Shown piece by piece: positions 1 to 11,575 of a stretch of 64,000 bases of DNA; position 1 is the stretch's first letter; the number at the start of each line of letters is the position of its first letter. The stretch comes from Cristatella mucedo (Eukaryota; Bryozoa; Phylactolaemata; Cristatellidae). The stretch spans positions 3,812,501 through 3,876,500 of the forward strand of contig WPIO01000008.1 of NCBI GenBank assembly GCA_009760855.2, read 5' to 3'. The notes below the pieces were generated by a model. The model did no database searches and was not told the origin of the DNA. It worked only from the letters and a program-made list of their open reading frames with translations. Both the position numbers and the translations under genes were made by a program.

Positions 1-385
1 GAGGGGGGGAGAGACAGAGAGGGGAGAGACAGAGGGGGAGAGACAGAGAGGGAGAGACAGAGAGGGGAGAGACAGAGGGGGAGAGACAGAGGGGGAGAGA
101 CAGAGAGAGAGAGGGGAGAGACAGAGAGGGGAGAGACAGAGAGGGGAGAGACAGAGAGGGGGGAGAGGGGGAGAGAGAGGGAAGAAGAGACAGAGAGGGG
201 AGAGACAGAGAGGGGAGAGACAGAGAGGGGAGAGACAGAGGGGGAGAGACAGAGAGGGGAGAGACAGAGGGGGGAGAGACAGAGAGGGGGAGAGACAGAG
301 AGGGGAGAGACAGAGAGGGGGAGAGACAGAGGGGGAGAGACAGAGAGGGGAGAGACAGAGGGGGGAGAGGCAGAGAGGGAGGAGC
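1..385. repeat. GA-rich minisatellite
   Basis: The left edge is a tandem array of variable 12-24 bp units built from GAGAGACAGAG and GGGGAGAGACAG. It is almost purely purine on the plus strand and has no coding capacity. The array continues past the window edge, so its true length is unknown. Confidence 0.95.
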
Positions 386-494
386 CGAAAGCAGCGCTAG
401 GCGAAACTAGTACTCACATAATAACCAAACAATTAATCTGTGGCTGGGGAGTTTTTTTTACTGGAGTCAGAAGGCTGACGTGTTCAACCTTACA

Positions 495-1895
495 TCTTGC
501 TAGTATGTTCCAGTCTGGCTTTAGAGCTAATTACTCCACAGAGTCAGCATTGCTTAGTGTATGCAACGACCTACTTAGGACTGCAGACATGGGTAGAGTG
601 TCTCTGCTTGTTTTGCTCGATCTTTCGGCAGCTTTTGATACCATCGATCACAAGGCTCTTCTACAGCGCCTCTCATCTCACCTGGGCATCACTGGCACTG
701 CTCTGTAGTGGTTCAGGTCCTATCTCAGTGGGAGACTCCAGAGTATTGACGTGGATGGATAAAGATCATCCGAGGTACCTCTGAATTATGGGGTATCTCA
801 AGGCTCCGTGCTAGGTCCAGTTCTTTTCACGGTTTATACTCTCCGTCTTGCAGATGTGATTGCCAAACACAATCTAGGCTTTCATTTCTTTGCGGATGAC
901 AGTCAGTTGTACCTTTGCTTTGATCCCTCCCAGCCTTCGAGCACCTCAAATTCTCTCAACTCCCTTGCTGCATGTAATGATGACATCCGTACATGGATGG
1001 CAGCAAATTTTCTAAAACTAAACGATGATAAAACTAACTTACTAGTTATGGGCAAACCCAGTGTAATTCAGAGATTGGAAAGGCTGAAGCTCAAAATTGG
1101 CTCTGCCAGCATATCTCCAGTTGAATCAGCTCGAAATCTAGGTGTCATATTCCAAAGCGATCTCTCGTTAGACGACCATATCAGCTCCACAGTCAAATCT
1201 ACCTATTTTCAGATTCATAACATTGCTAAAATTCGGGCTTGCTTAGATAAGGATACCACGTCCAAGTTGGTCCATGCATTCGTGACATCCTGTCTCGACT
1301 TGTGCAACTCACTGCTTATTGGCCTACCAGCATGTGCGATCAGGCGATTGCAGCTGGTGCAAAACTCTGCAGCTAGGCTTGTCTGTCGTGAGTGTCGCAG
1401 TTACCACATTACTCCACTTCTCGCCGATCTGCACTGGCTACCAGTGCAGCAACGGATTGACTTCAAGGCTTTGTCGCTCACTTTTAGGTCACTTCATTCT
1501 ATGGCTCCAGCCTATCTCTCAGATCTACTCCCCCATCAGGCCAAGCATCGTACCACCCGCTTTTCGGAATCCAACAGTCTAGAAATACCTCGTACAAACC
1601 TTAAATCCTTTGGAGACCGTGCATTTAGTTCGTATGCTCCCAAAGCCTGGAACTCCCTCCCGACCTGCGTCAGAACATCCCCTGACCTGACCACATTTAA
1701 AAAGAATTTAAAATCACACCTATTTAGGACAGCATTTAGTGGGTCCCTGTGATTCGTCCTTCATTTGTTTTTTAAGCATGATATCACTCACCATTCAATT
1801 GCATTTCCCTTTGCAGCAAATGTAAAGCGCCTAGAAAGAGATTGTGTTATCTGAAGGCGCTTTATCAAGGGCATTATTATTAATATTATTATTAT
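495..1895 (+). mobile_element. L2-like non-LTR retrotransposon, 5'-truncated copy 1
   Basis: This is the C-terminal half of an ORF2 reverse transcriptase plus a short 3' UTR. All of it is in one frame. It starts inside the RT domain at FQSGFR..STESALL and continues through LLDLSAAFDTIDH, SQGSVLGP and the catalytic FADDSQLYL. It ends with the family C-terminal motif (FGDRAFSSYAPKAWNSLP..) and a stop at 1750-1752. Two in-frame stops, TAG at 706-708 and TAA at 760-762, break the frame, so the copy is dead. The 3' tail (TGTAAAGCGCC, then GGCGCTTTATC and ATT repeats) is the tail found on many short fragments here and on SINE-B. The 5' truncation is typical of LINE insertion. The clade (L2/CR1) is inferred from motif style. 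Confidence 0.92.
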
Positions 1896-2145
1896 AACTG
1901 TGAACGAAAACGCACAAACCTCTCTGCAGGTAAAACCCGCGGTCTCTGCCAGTGGTCTCTAGCCAGCCCGTATGTTGACCCGACACCCGAGACTGTGCAC
2001 TGACATCGTCGGCGGCTGCCTAGACTGACGGCCAGCCGCTCGTGCGAGCCTCCAGTCTGCGGCCTACGCACTAGCCTAGCCGCGTTCTCGCCCACTGGCT
2101 CGAATGAGAGCGGTCAGCAAGAGCGGCTAATTAACGTCGGCTCAC

Positions 2146-2299
2146 CTTGTACGCAGAGGTCGGCGACATCAGGATTCGTTCGATGGCATCTCGCAGCGAA
2201 TCCATTTCGCCCGCCTCCACTGCTCGCCATCGCTCGGGACGATCGTCGCGGTCGGCAGGTGGCGCTCTCTCATCCGAAGGCCGGCGCGAGCCGCCGCCT
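2146..2299 (-). CDS. Candidate exon, unidentified minus-strand gene (leftmost)
   Basis: The open segment ends at a strong donor (TACAAG then GTGAGC, exon end 2146) and reads ..VEAGEMDSLRDAIERI.. to ..MSPTSAYK. An acceptor-like GCTTGCAG lies near 2300, and the frame is open from there to the donor. An internal ATG at 2203-2205 has a good context (GAAATGG), so this could instead be a first coding exon with a CpG-rich 5' UTR. Donor phase is 0. If an upstream exon joins here, the acceptor needs a phase-1 donor; the exon at 3.1 kb has one (CACG then GTGCCG). I do not recognise the protein. The next exon would lie left of the window, beyond the LINE insertion. Confidence 0.4.
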
Positions 2300-2640
2300 G
2301 CAAGCGTCCGTTCGTTCGTTCGCTCGCTAACCGCGTCGTCGCTCTTCTTTTGAGCGCCGACAGAGGCCCCGCGAGGCAGAGCTGCAGCCAGCGCCGCCGG
2401 CAGCGAGAAGCTCCTCTCAAAACTCCAGCAACAGTCGCAAGCGCCCGCCCTCCCCTAGGCTGCGGCCGGCGGCGGCCCGAGCACCTGCTCGCCGCTGCAT
2501 GGCCCTCGTCTTCGCCTCGACGTTCACCAGCTTTTTCAGCACCGTCAAGCTGCCCTGAAGGAGGAGGCGCAAAGTCGCATTCGACTCGAGGCGAAGCGAC
2601 GAGCAGCGATGCAGCGAAAGGGCCCGAGTCGGCGAGTGCA
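2146..2640. promoter_or_regulatory. CpG-rich block
   Basis: This stretch is much richer in G+C and CpG than the flanking A/T-rich DNA and sits at the 5' side of the minus-strand open segment ending at 2146. It is compatible with a promoter. No TATA box or other core element was identified. Confidence 0.3.
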
Positions 2641-2714
2641 GAGTGCCTAGAAACAGATCGGGTTCTCTCTGGGAGCTATATCAAACGTACTACTATTATT
2701 ATTATTATTATTAC
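2640..2714 (+). mobile_element. L2 3'-tail fragment
   Basis: GTGCCTAGAAACAGATCGGG, then GGGAGCTATATCAAA and an (ATT)n run, match the last about 60 bp of the L2-like LINE. Confidence 0.7.
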
Positions 2715-2772
2715 GAGCGGCCGCAGCCTAGTAGGCTCGCTCGCTTCTTCGCTCGATGACGTCAGAGAGCCT

Positions 2773-2975
2773 TATAATAATAATAATGATAATAATAATA
2801 ATAATAATAATAATGATAACAATGCATTTGATGTAGCGCCCTCAAACAACTCGATCGCTTTCTAGGCACTTCACATTTGCTGCAAAGGACTCACGCTCGA
2901 ACGGTTGGTAGTAGCATGCTCACTAAACGACAGGAACAAAATGGTTAGGGGTGACATTCGCAGGGTCAGCCTTAG
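2773..2975 (-). mobile_element. L2 3'-end fragment
   Basis: In reverse orientation an (ATT)n tail is followed by the GCGCTA..TTGAG..GTGCC tail and about 100 bp of LINE 3' UTR (the CATGCTACTACC / CCTAACCATTTTG segment). It sits inside the GC-rich region between the candidate exons at 2.2 and 3.1 kb. Confidence 0.75.
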
Positions 2976-3069
2976 CGGCTGTAGCCACGGATTTGGGGGG
3001 CGACTGACAAAATTACGTGCGGCAGGCAGCCGGCGCGGTACCGCTCGACCGTCAAACCCGGCACCGTGG

Positions 3070-3126
3070 GTCTCAGAGCGAGCGTGAGCGCTCTGGTAAA
3101 GCTCGTCGGCTAAGAAGACCCAGCGG
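3070..3126 (-). CDS. Candidate exon, unidentified minus-strand gene
   Basis: After an acceptor-like GGCGTCAG the frame reads S/RWVFLADELYQSAHARSE, using one base to complete a serine codon left over from the exon at 3522-3652 (phase 2 to phase 2). The 3' end is uncertain; the best phase-compatible donor is CACG then GTGCCG near 3070. No family was recognised. Support is phase compatibility and codon character only. Confidence 0.35.
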
Positions 3127-3521
3127 CTGACGCCGATGGCGCTCGCGGGCGGGCAGGCGGAGGTGCGATGGTGGATGTGTGCAGGCGGAGGCGAGCTGGC
3201 GGAAGCGCGAAGCAGCCCGTACCGACAGCACAACGTATATCCACTCGGAAGCGTTACTGTCCTTCACCACCACTCTGCCACGCCTTCAAAACAAGTGCAC
3301 AGCTCGGACGGTGGAAACCTCGACAACGAATTATAAATTTCGCAGCAAGTTAGCGCCATGCTTTTTGGTTGTTCAGAAAATGGGAAGACCTGCTGAATTA
3401 GAGCACAACTGGGGTGGAGCTACAATGACACAATGGCGATGTTCGGTGCTCGACGCCAGGGAACTGCACGCGGCAGCCGGTTGCATCCTGGGCCTGGCGC
3501 GGGCGGCGGCGCAGTACCTAC

Positions 3522-3652
3522 CTGAAGTGGTATAGAGCCACGGCGCTCGGGTCCTCGACAAGCTTGCTCACCGGGAAACGCTGCAGGAATCCAAGGCCCC
3601 TGTAGCGCGGCAAACCGGTGTCCAGGTCAATGCCGGCTTTCGCGGCAAGGCG
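3522..3652 (-). CDS. Candidate exon, unidentified minus-strand gene
   Basis: A 131-nt open segment lies between acceptor GACGTCAG and a consensus donor TTCAG then GTAGGT. It begins in phase 0 and ends in phase 2. It encodes RLAAKAGIDLDTGL, then PRYRGLGFLQRFPV, then SKLVEDPSAVALYHF. Third positions are strongly G/C and the peptide has normal globular composition. An in-frame stop lies just upstream of the acceptor, so the boundary matters. The next candidate exon (3126) and the previous one (12284-12344) both have matching phases. The protein is not identified. Confidence 0.5.
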
Positions 3653-6239
3653 CTGACGTCATTCGTTGCGATGATGCGTGTCTACTGACAGCTCTTTCAT
3701 GCTCGTCCGCTGACAGTGCGTGCGTCCACTGACACAGCGAGTTCACGCTCGTTCGCAGCCGCTCTTATCTTACTTCAGGAACTCGTCGTAGTCCAGGCTT
3801 CGTAATCCTTTGGTGCTGTGCCGCCCGAATATAATTTGGAAGTCCTTCAACCGGAAGCGAAATCGTCAATGAGCAGCGGTGGACAGCGGACGGCGGGTAT
3901 AGACGGCGGCCCGTACTACACAGCGAGCGCGCAGAGAAGAATACGCGGGAGCGCTCGATGCTCTCTCGCCGACCTGCGCCCGGATACACAGTAGTTCGCT
4001 GAAGGTCACGGTGGACACGGTGGCGTTCCGACGGCTACCGTTTGACAGCGCGAGCTCCTGCAAAGTAAATCGCGCCCTCCGACTGAACTCGGTCGACAGC
4101 AGAGGACAACGCGACCAGCGAACGAGCGCAGACACCTCTTCCGCAGAAGGGCTTCGAAGCCACTCCCCTCAATGCGCACCCCAAGTTCGCCTCCTGTCTG
4201 TAAGAGGCATTTCGTGATCACATTGTCGACGCTCGGATCCCAAGCTGTAATTACAACGGTACCGGAGAGGATGAAATAGAAGTTGCCGCCCGGGTCGCCT
4301 TCTCTTATTAGGACGCGTCGTGAACCGAGGCTGAAAATGTAACCACAAATTCAGTCTCGCATGCTCGCTCGAGAACCTCTCCATCCCCGGAAAAAGTTCT
4401 TTTTGTTAATTGGAATGTAACGATTGGCTCTGTGGCGGGCGAGGTCATAACGGCTTGCATTACGCTTCCCTGTTGAAGGCACGGGAAATGCGCTCGCCGA
4501 AAAGCTGCGGAAGAACAGGAAAAGTATCGCACCACGTGACTGGGCGTGAGTGATTTGCGGGTTTGAGCCGACTGCGATGTTTCGCTCACTTTAAATCTTG
4601 TTCTGCGTTCCAGAAAAGTTCCCGGGAGGGCATACGATTGTTATCGTAATAGGATGAAGGGACTGAGAATGTGCGATTTGCATAAGTGTACAGTGCACAA
4701 TGGAAGCTCCTCAATGGACGCTTAAGCGCTGCGGCACCTACAAAAATACGGCTGCCGGAAAATTAGCAGCGATTAGCAGCGCAGCATCGAATGAGACACC
4801 TAAGTCCTACTTTTACTACCTCGGGTTAAAAAAAACTATTTCTTTCTATCGCCGTAGGCTTGAGTAAGCAATTGTACCATGTTTTTCGCGATATCAGACA
4901 GTCCTCACTCCGCTAGCTCACTCCGTGAGCGTAATAATTCAAACTTAAGTGATTTCCTATGACGCGCGACGCTGCACGGTGACACGGACAGAAACCAAGG
5001 TCCTGCCTATTGGCGCATTAGTCACGTATAGACAGCGACACTCGCCAGCAGCATGTTTGAATAGCGAAGAACTCACGCAATGTAGAAGCCATATTGGCAC
5101 ATTCCTCTCTGTACATGAGTAGCGTATTCGCTGAACTGCGGAATACAATTCAGGGCTACTCGAACCTACAGCGGACGTCGACGAACTTTAAAAAATCTTC
5201 TTCGATAGAGAAACGAACTAATCTCGCGAAGAAGCTTCCAAATCCGGAAGTGGCAATGCCGTAAGTGCACCTGGTACAAATGTCTGGCCGTCCTCGCCGC
5301 TGCTGGCTGTGTGAGAATTTGCGCGACCTCCGCGTGAACTCGGTTCTGAAACGGTCGTTGGTATTTCCTAGGAGAAACTTTTAATTTTGACGCTGCGCTT
5401 TGGAACAGCGATGCAGAGCTATTGTCTCTTACAGCCGTAATGAACAACGTAACAAGAAGCATTGCATAGTACTCAGAAAAAGAAAATGTAAAGGTCTGCT
5501 GAACTCGCAAAAGGTATCGAATTCCAAAAAAGGAGATGCGGTTTTTTGCTGGCTTTCCGCAGTTGGAAGCTTCAAAAATACGGCCGACTCCCTAATGGAA
5601 ATACAATGTATTTGCACAGTGCCCCGTGAGCACTAAATCTCATTATATTCTCTCAATACAGGCTAAAAGAAGCGCATAGACTGATTATTGCTAAGAATAT
5701 GGATACATAAAGCATGCAACGCACAGCAGAAAGGATTCGTATGGACGTACGGAGCAGACGCTACGTATTAATTCTCTTCGGGAATTCCAGTAGACGGTTC
5801 AGTCAGACGGCTGAGCTCTTTTTCGCTTCCGGCGCCTTCGGAGCAGAAGGCTCCTCGATATCCGTCGGATTATTTCAAGTTGGTTCGAGACAGCAGCTTA
5901 ACGACCGCAGTCAGAGGAGCTGGTGGTGTGAGGGAAAGGCCGAGGAGCGATTAGCTAATTTAGGCCAAGGTCAGAGACAGTGAAGAGACGGAACAGCTTG
6001 CGAGAGGACCTTACAGTCGATTCGCGACTCAAAGGGGTGCTAGTGCAAGTTGAAGAAAGGATTAAAATATGGTAGCTGTGACGTCCACGACATGCAAGCA
6101 TAGCTGACGAATTTTCTTTCCATCGTCTGCAATCATCGCATCAAACGCCCACGATGATCTGCACGGAGAGAGCTTCAGAAGGCGAAAATCATCAAGGATG
6201 TATGAGAAGAAGCAGCAGCCATCTTTCTTGTAGTACCCT
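3653..6239. other. No gene recognised
   Basis: This is mixed unique-looking sequence, GC-rich to about 4.3 kb and then A/T-rich. No domain, RNA gene or transposon was recognised in either strand, and the open frames are short and without family resemblance. Confidence 0.5.
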
Positions 6240-6295
6240 TATCTAAGCAGGTCTGAATTTTTCGCAAGCGCCTTAACCACTGGACCGAACCAGCT
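6240..6295 (-). mobile_element. SINE-B head fragment
   Basis: In reverse complement this reads GCTGGTTCGGTCCAGTGGTT then AAGGCGCTTGCG, the tRNA-like head of SINE-B, cut off after about 55 bp. Confidence 0.55.
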
Positions 6296-6429
6296 CAGCA
6301 AAATTGACGAATCTGACAGCTGACTATGACCAAGACCTTCAATTTTATTGCTTTCCACTAAACATTTTAGCTCGCCAAAGACAGCTTCGTATGTACGGGC
6401 TTTAGACGCTACTAAGGAATTTTCTGAGA

Positions 6430-6566
6430 GCTGGCTTGGTCCAGCGGTTAAGGTGCTCGCCGCGACCAAGGTCTGGCTGAGGTAGTGGGCTCGAGCCCCG
6501 AGGCCTATGTGAAGCGCCTGAGTAGAGATTGAGTTCTCTTGGGGCGCTATGCAAATGAATTATATT
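6430..6566 (+). mobile_element. SINE-B, near full length
   Basis: The tRNA-like head has an A-box-like segment (GTCCAGCGGTTAAGG) and a B-box-like segment (GGGCTCGAGCCCC). It runs directly into a tail homologous to the L2 LINE 3' end (GTGAAGCGCCTGAGTAGAG, then GGGGCGCTATGCAAATGAAT). This is the clearest copy of a SINE that appears to use the L2 LINE machinery. Confidence 0.85.
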
Positions 6567-9500
6567 CTGTTGACACTGATGCTCGGGTAGTAATGCATCT
6601 ATGCCAGATTAGGCGTGATGTTTGGTTACTTTATCTAACGTATTTGCAAAGTTCAATTAAATGCACCACATGTAGTTAGCTGCAAGGAAAGCCGACTAAT
6701 CTCATTAAGGCCAAAACAGTGTTCTGCCTCTATTTCGAAGGCAAATATACCAAAGGCTCAAAATGTTGAGTTTAAGCCGATTTTCGAATCGAGCTGAGCT
6801 ATATGGAAAACATACGATGTGAGATATGATTTGAAAAGAATTCTTGGCCATTCAAATGTAATACTGTATAAAGACTTTTCCTGAGCAATTCGAGGTTTCT
6901 CTTGTGACGAAATCCAGCTTGGAGTGAAATAACCATTTTTAGATGCTCACGAAGAATACATGCTGGTAGTTGAAGCCATAATTAATTGGGTTAAATGAAA
7001 AAAATAAATAGGCTTGAGGCCAAAGTTTAAAAAAATCACGCCAAAAGTATTTTGATAGTTAACATTTTCTTATCTCTATCATCCTTTGTGTGCTTATGCG
7101 TGCTGAAACTCTGCATGCTACCACTAGCCATGTTTTAAATGTTGACACTGAGCATTTCACAATGAAAAAAGCGTTCAAAATTAGGCGCAAGCTAACTCGT
7201 TGATAACAAAATTACAACATTAAAAACCGTTCGTTTTAATTGCACAATTTAACGATCAGTTTCTACAATAATGGTGCATTCTGTAGTCACACGTGCAAAT
7301 TCTTATAAGCCTCCCTGGATATTATTGACGTGGCATTCATAATAGCCGTACCGTCTTAGTACTACAATTATCAAAAAGGGCAAAAAGTAAGCATACTGTG
7401 ACATCAGCAACTTGTCTTTTCGAGACCCGGCCACTCATGGACTCACTCGCATTCAAAGTTATCTAGGTTTATATCCAAATAGCTTCAATAAAGTAGTAAA
7501 GGATGCAGTTAATTTTTCAGGAATGACCTCAAAATGAAGCATAATCTGTTTGTACATTTTTAACCGATTCTGCACGAGCTTTAAAAACGGATTTGCCAAA
7601 ACTAGACTAGCTTACATGAGTCCAAAACTGACCACTGGTTGAATTTATTCATTGTTGCGGAAGCTCAACGCAGAAGGTCTTTTATTATATTGCAGTATAT
7701 CTGACAATGTAATATATTTACATGCATGCATTTATCAAGTTGATTGCGCTTCGCTGAAACGCCGTAAGGAACTGTCACTTCGGAATAGAATTGTGTAGAA
7801 AAAACTTGACGGAGACTAAATGCGCGAGTGGTCACACAGTTCGGCCCGTGCACAGTTCGGAGGCGCGTGAATTTTTATTTACCTTTGTGGCCTTGTATTT
7901 TCCTGCGTCGAAAAGCAGTTCGCGTTTCGTATGTTTGCTGTATTCTAGCACAGACACTGGGCTGAGTGTGTCTCTTGCGTAATAGAAGCGTCAAAGCAAC
8001 ATGAAGACTCGATTCGTAATACAATTTGCAATAGCACACCATCTTCATTGCACAAAGCAATCGCAAAAAAGAATTAATTTGGTAGTTAGCGCTGTAATCC
8101 TGAACATTTTTCATTGAGCCACGCTGCAGCTACACCCGATCGCTGCTGACCGCACCTACCTTGAAGGAACTCTTTTGCATGTGAAGTTACAAACTCCAAT
8201 AAAGGCTATCTGAGATACAATTTGAAATCTTCTAAAGTACTTTTCCTGCACACTTTTCTGCAATAAAATATTCTTGAAAACGTTAAGCAAGAAAATTTCT
8301 TAACAACCATATATATATATATATATATATATATACTAAATAAGCATTCGTCAGTTTACTGCATCAGTCTTCAGATGCATACCAGCTCAATCTGAAAATT
8401 TTACAAAGGATATATAGTTTACTTTGCCCGCGTGAAACTTGTATGAACTAATTAAACTTATAAGAAAATCTTATATTAAAAAGTCGCCATGAAACCTCTA
8501 CATAGAATTGATTGGTTGTGCTCGTGCCTAGATTTAACTTATTAAACAAGCAATCTTTAATCGACCATCTTTAAGTGCTTCATGCCTATTGGGCGGCTAA
8601 TTTGCAAAGCGTACGTTTTAGTCTCAAAGAGCTAGCATGCACGTGCCTTTCGCAAATGACCGTGCTTCACTGCAGTTAGCGTGCTGTACTGCTGTCGAAC
8701 ATGAAATACAAATTAATCTTTTCAATTACAGTTTTAATAGTGCAATCGCTTATCTATTAGCGAAAATTAGACACTAGATAAGATGCGAATAACCTTAATT
8801 TCTCTCCTAATCGGTTGATGCCAGGCCTGTTTAATGCTTGCAACTTGAATGTAGAAATTAAAACTGAAAGTGCAAGTTAAACTGTTCACTTAGCGAGCTT
8901 TGCTGAGGCTGGCGGCTTATGGCTTCACTAGGGAAATGTATGTATTAGACTCGCTGAGAGGCGTTAAACTAAGTGCGAGTTGCTCCCGTACAGCCTATAT
9001 AGCGTATTTTCGGTAGGTATAACCCAAAGCGAAACGGGATCCACCAGTTTGAGCCGTCAGACTAATTCTCAAAAAACCGTCATTAGCCTTCTCTTCGAAA
9101 GAAAGCTGGCATGTAATAAACCTGAAGAAAACACTAACAGAGCATCGCTATCAACATAGTCACATTTTTCTTATGACAGCGAGCTGTGTTGTTATTTCTT
9201 GAAGAAATCCGTCATTTCCATAATCTAACTTATTATGAGCTCTAAGGAAAGGTCACATAATTAGCAATTGCTTGTATTAGAATTTTTTGCAACTCTGTAA
9301 GCGCTGCCGGCTATACGCATGCATATGTCGCATTATCTTAGCTAATGTTCACGCACACTTCTTGCCAGTTATCTACTTCTTAGATGCAATTTCTGCCACT
9401 AAAACCTAAAAACTGTTCACGCCTGACGTAAATTTCTCGCTCAAATTCTGCGTGCTGTCGCGCACCTTGATATGTCCCACTGCCGCCATGCTGGCTGAAT

Positions 9501-9720
9501 GTAAATCATGTCCGATGTTCCGCCTTCGCTCGACGAGCACCCATATCCCATTTTCTGCGCGCTGAAATCGCTCGTGGTGCACAAGTTTTTGAAATTCTGC
9601 TGCTGCACGAAGGCAGATTGATAAGCTCTCTCGTCACGTGACGTTCGTGGTGAGAGACTTCGCGCGGCAGTACTACGAACAATAAAGGGCCGCACGCAAT
9701 CTTTTCATATTTGTATTAAA
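6567..9720. other. A/T-rich intergenic DNA, no gene recognised
   Basis: This is A/T-rich DNA with only short open frames. An (AT)n microsatellite lies at 8309-8334. No coding domain or structured RNA was recognised. Confidence 0.6.
8309..8334. repeat. (AT)n microsatellite
   Basis: Thirteen AT dinucleotides in A/T-rich DNA. Confidence 0.9.
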
Positions 9721-9749
9721 AACATGTATATATACATATATATATATAT

Positions 9750-9880
9750 AAATAAATAATTCATTTGCATAGCACCTTAAGAGAACTATGATCTCTATTC
9801 AGGCTCTCCGCTTTTTCCTCGGGGCTCGAGCCTACGACCTCGGTCATCAGATACAATGACCTTGGCCACGGCGAGTGACC
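9750..9880 (-). mobile_element. SINE-B copy
   Basis: In reverse complement the tRNA-like head (GAGGTCGTAGGCTCGAGCC) leads to the L2-type tail (GCCTGAATAGAGATC, then AAGGTGCTATGCAAATGAAT) and an A/T-rich end beside a (TA)n run. It lies tail-to-head opposite the next copy. Confidence 0.75.
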
Positions 9881-9935
9881 GTTACTGGTGTTGCAATAGG
9901 TTCTGTAAGCGGCTGGAAATGCAAGTGAAAGCTAC

Positions 9936-10078
9936 AGAGGTTTGGCCCAGTGGTTAAAATGCTCGCCCCGACCAAGGTCTGGCCGAGGTTGGGCGCTCGA
10001 GCCCCGTAGCATACGTGAAGTGCCTGAATAGAGATCTTAAGTTCTCTCAGGGCGCTATACAAATGAATTTTATAAAAT
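9936..10078 (+). mobile_element. SINE-B, near full length
   Basis: The head TTTGGCCCAGTGGTTAAAAT and B-box-like GCGCTCGAGCCCCG are followed by the L2-like tail (GTGCCTGAATAGAGATC, GGGCGCTATACAAATGAA). Confidence 0.85.
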
Positions 10079-10119
10079 ACGTTCCGCTGTTTGTTGGACT
10101 AGCGCCGCGGTCGGAATGC

Positions 10120-11420
10120 TTTGGCCGCCGCGTCTAGCGAGACTCCAGCTACGAGGCAGCTGCCGTCGCTAGGCTATCGTTGAAATAGGAGCCGCCTACC
10201 CACAAGCGCCACTTTCTGGACAGTCCTTCGGGCGGCGCTCGAGAGTGCCGTCACGTGACCGCATCGCCTTCGAAAGGAAACGCGCAAGTGCGCCAAAGGG
10301 AAGTCCAAGCCACGCAATCGACGAACCGCCGCACGAACGCGGCGGCGGCCGGCGTGCACCGCCTCCGCGGCGCGCCCTTACCCACAGTCTGGCGACGTCC
10401 CAGATCGAGCGGCAAGCGGCCAAGATGGCGTCTCCGTCGGTCCGGTCGTCACAAGGAGCGCCCGAGCGGCGCCAAACGCGTCCGCTTCGACCATCAAGCG
10501 GCGCCGCAGCGGCGGCGGCGGCGGCGCTCTCGCGGCGCTCGCTCTCGCGCATGGCAGCGAGAGGCACACTAGCCAGCCGCTCGCGCGACCCGCAGCCGCA
10601 GCTGCAGCAGACGACGACGACGGCAGCGCGTCGCGCGCCCTCCTCCCTCGGGGGTGGGGGGCTGCCCAGCCGCGGGTGCGGCGGCGGTCCTGTCGGCGAG
10701 CGCCTCGCGACGACGACGTCGGTAGGGCCCCTGCGGCGGCGGTGCCGCCCGTTGAACGAGCGAGCGCTCGGTAAGTCTTTTCGACCGCGGCAGCGGGCGA
10801 AGGGCTCCGGAGGAGGAGGGCCGCGGGCGGCGCCGTTGTCGCGAGGCACTCGAGCGGCAGTCGAGCGGCTCATGCGGCGGCGGCGGTCTGCGACCGCCGC
10901 CGCCGCCGCCTGAGTGCGCGCGGACTAGGTCGGCGAACCGTGGATCATCGCCGGACTTTAGCATAGGAAGGGTCCTCGAACGCGCTCGCCGGTCCGCGTC
11001 CAAATGCTCTCGAGTGAGCTCCAGCGCTTCACGGCCTTGAGCGGGCAATAATAGAATCGGCAGTGCGAGGAGCCTGCGGCGAGTTCACCACTGCGGCGGC
11101 AATTGCGGTCGCGCGATCCGGTTAGGTTGGCGGGAGGGTGCCCCCCCCCCACACTAGTCGCAGCGTAAATCTGGCGTGGGGGGGCTAGGACGACTTGACC
11201 AGCGGACGACTCGTCGTCGGTCAAGGTGAAGGACTTTTGTCGCTTCCTCGATTCGGCGGCGTTTGTCTGCGCGCCGCGGGTTTCGGCGACTCTATAGCGA
11301 ATTAGGGGACGGCGAGCAGAAGCGCCACCTAGCGACACCGGGGCGCGCGCTCGAGCGCGTCGGCTGCGATTGGTGGCTCCGCGAGAACCGAGAGCATTCT
11401 CGTGGCGACCGTTGGACGCC
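10120..11420. promoter_or_regulatory. Large CpG-rich block, candidate promoter region
   Basis: About 1.3 kb of very G+C- and CpG-rich sequence with alanine-, arginine- and proline-type codon runs open in several frames on both strands. CCAAGATGGCG at 10421 matches the YY1-type motif often found at animal transcription and translation starts. Related AAAATGGCG motifs occur at 11518 and 12126. Multi-frame openness here mostly reflects base composition. Confidence 0.45.
10425..10770 (+). CDS. Possible first coding exon in CpG-rich block
   Basis: An ATG in a strong context (CCAAGATGGCG: A at -3, G at +4) opens a 346-nt frame. It reaches a consensus donor, GCTCG then GTAAGT at 10771. The peptide begins MASPSVRSSQGAPERR and is low-complexity (Ala, Arg, Gly runs) with no recognised domain. 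No partner exon was found downstream on the plus strand. The minus strand of the same block also has an open frame ending at a donor-like GTGG then GTAAGG, so strand and coding status are uncertain. Confidence 0.25.
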
Positions 11421-11485
11421 GCGAGAATGTGGTCACAGCTCTTAGCGTCGATATGGCAGTGTGTATTTACTCGCGCTGCATTTGT

Positions 11486-11575
11486 GTCTTAGAAAGAAAT
11501 ACAAAAAGTGGAGTCGCAAAATGGCGACTACGAGAGCGTCGCCAGAACATGGCGGCAATCTTCTCGTTCGGATAC
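11486..11575 (+). repeat. Dispersed repeat D, copy 1
   Basis: The segment from AGAAAGAAATACAAAAAGTG through AAAATGGCGACTACGAGAGC to CTCGTTCGG aligns collinearly with 12093-12182 at roughly three-quarters identity. The two copies are about 600 bp apart in the same orientation. The family is unknown. Confidence 0.6.

Noticed and set aside
1-385. CRISPR-like array
   Set aside because: The repeats are low-complexity purine units with no unique spacers, in animal DNA.
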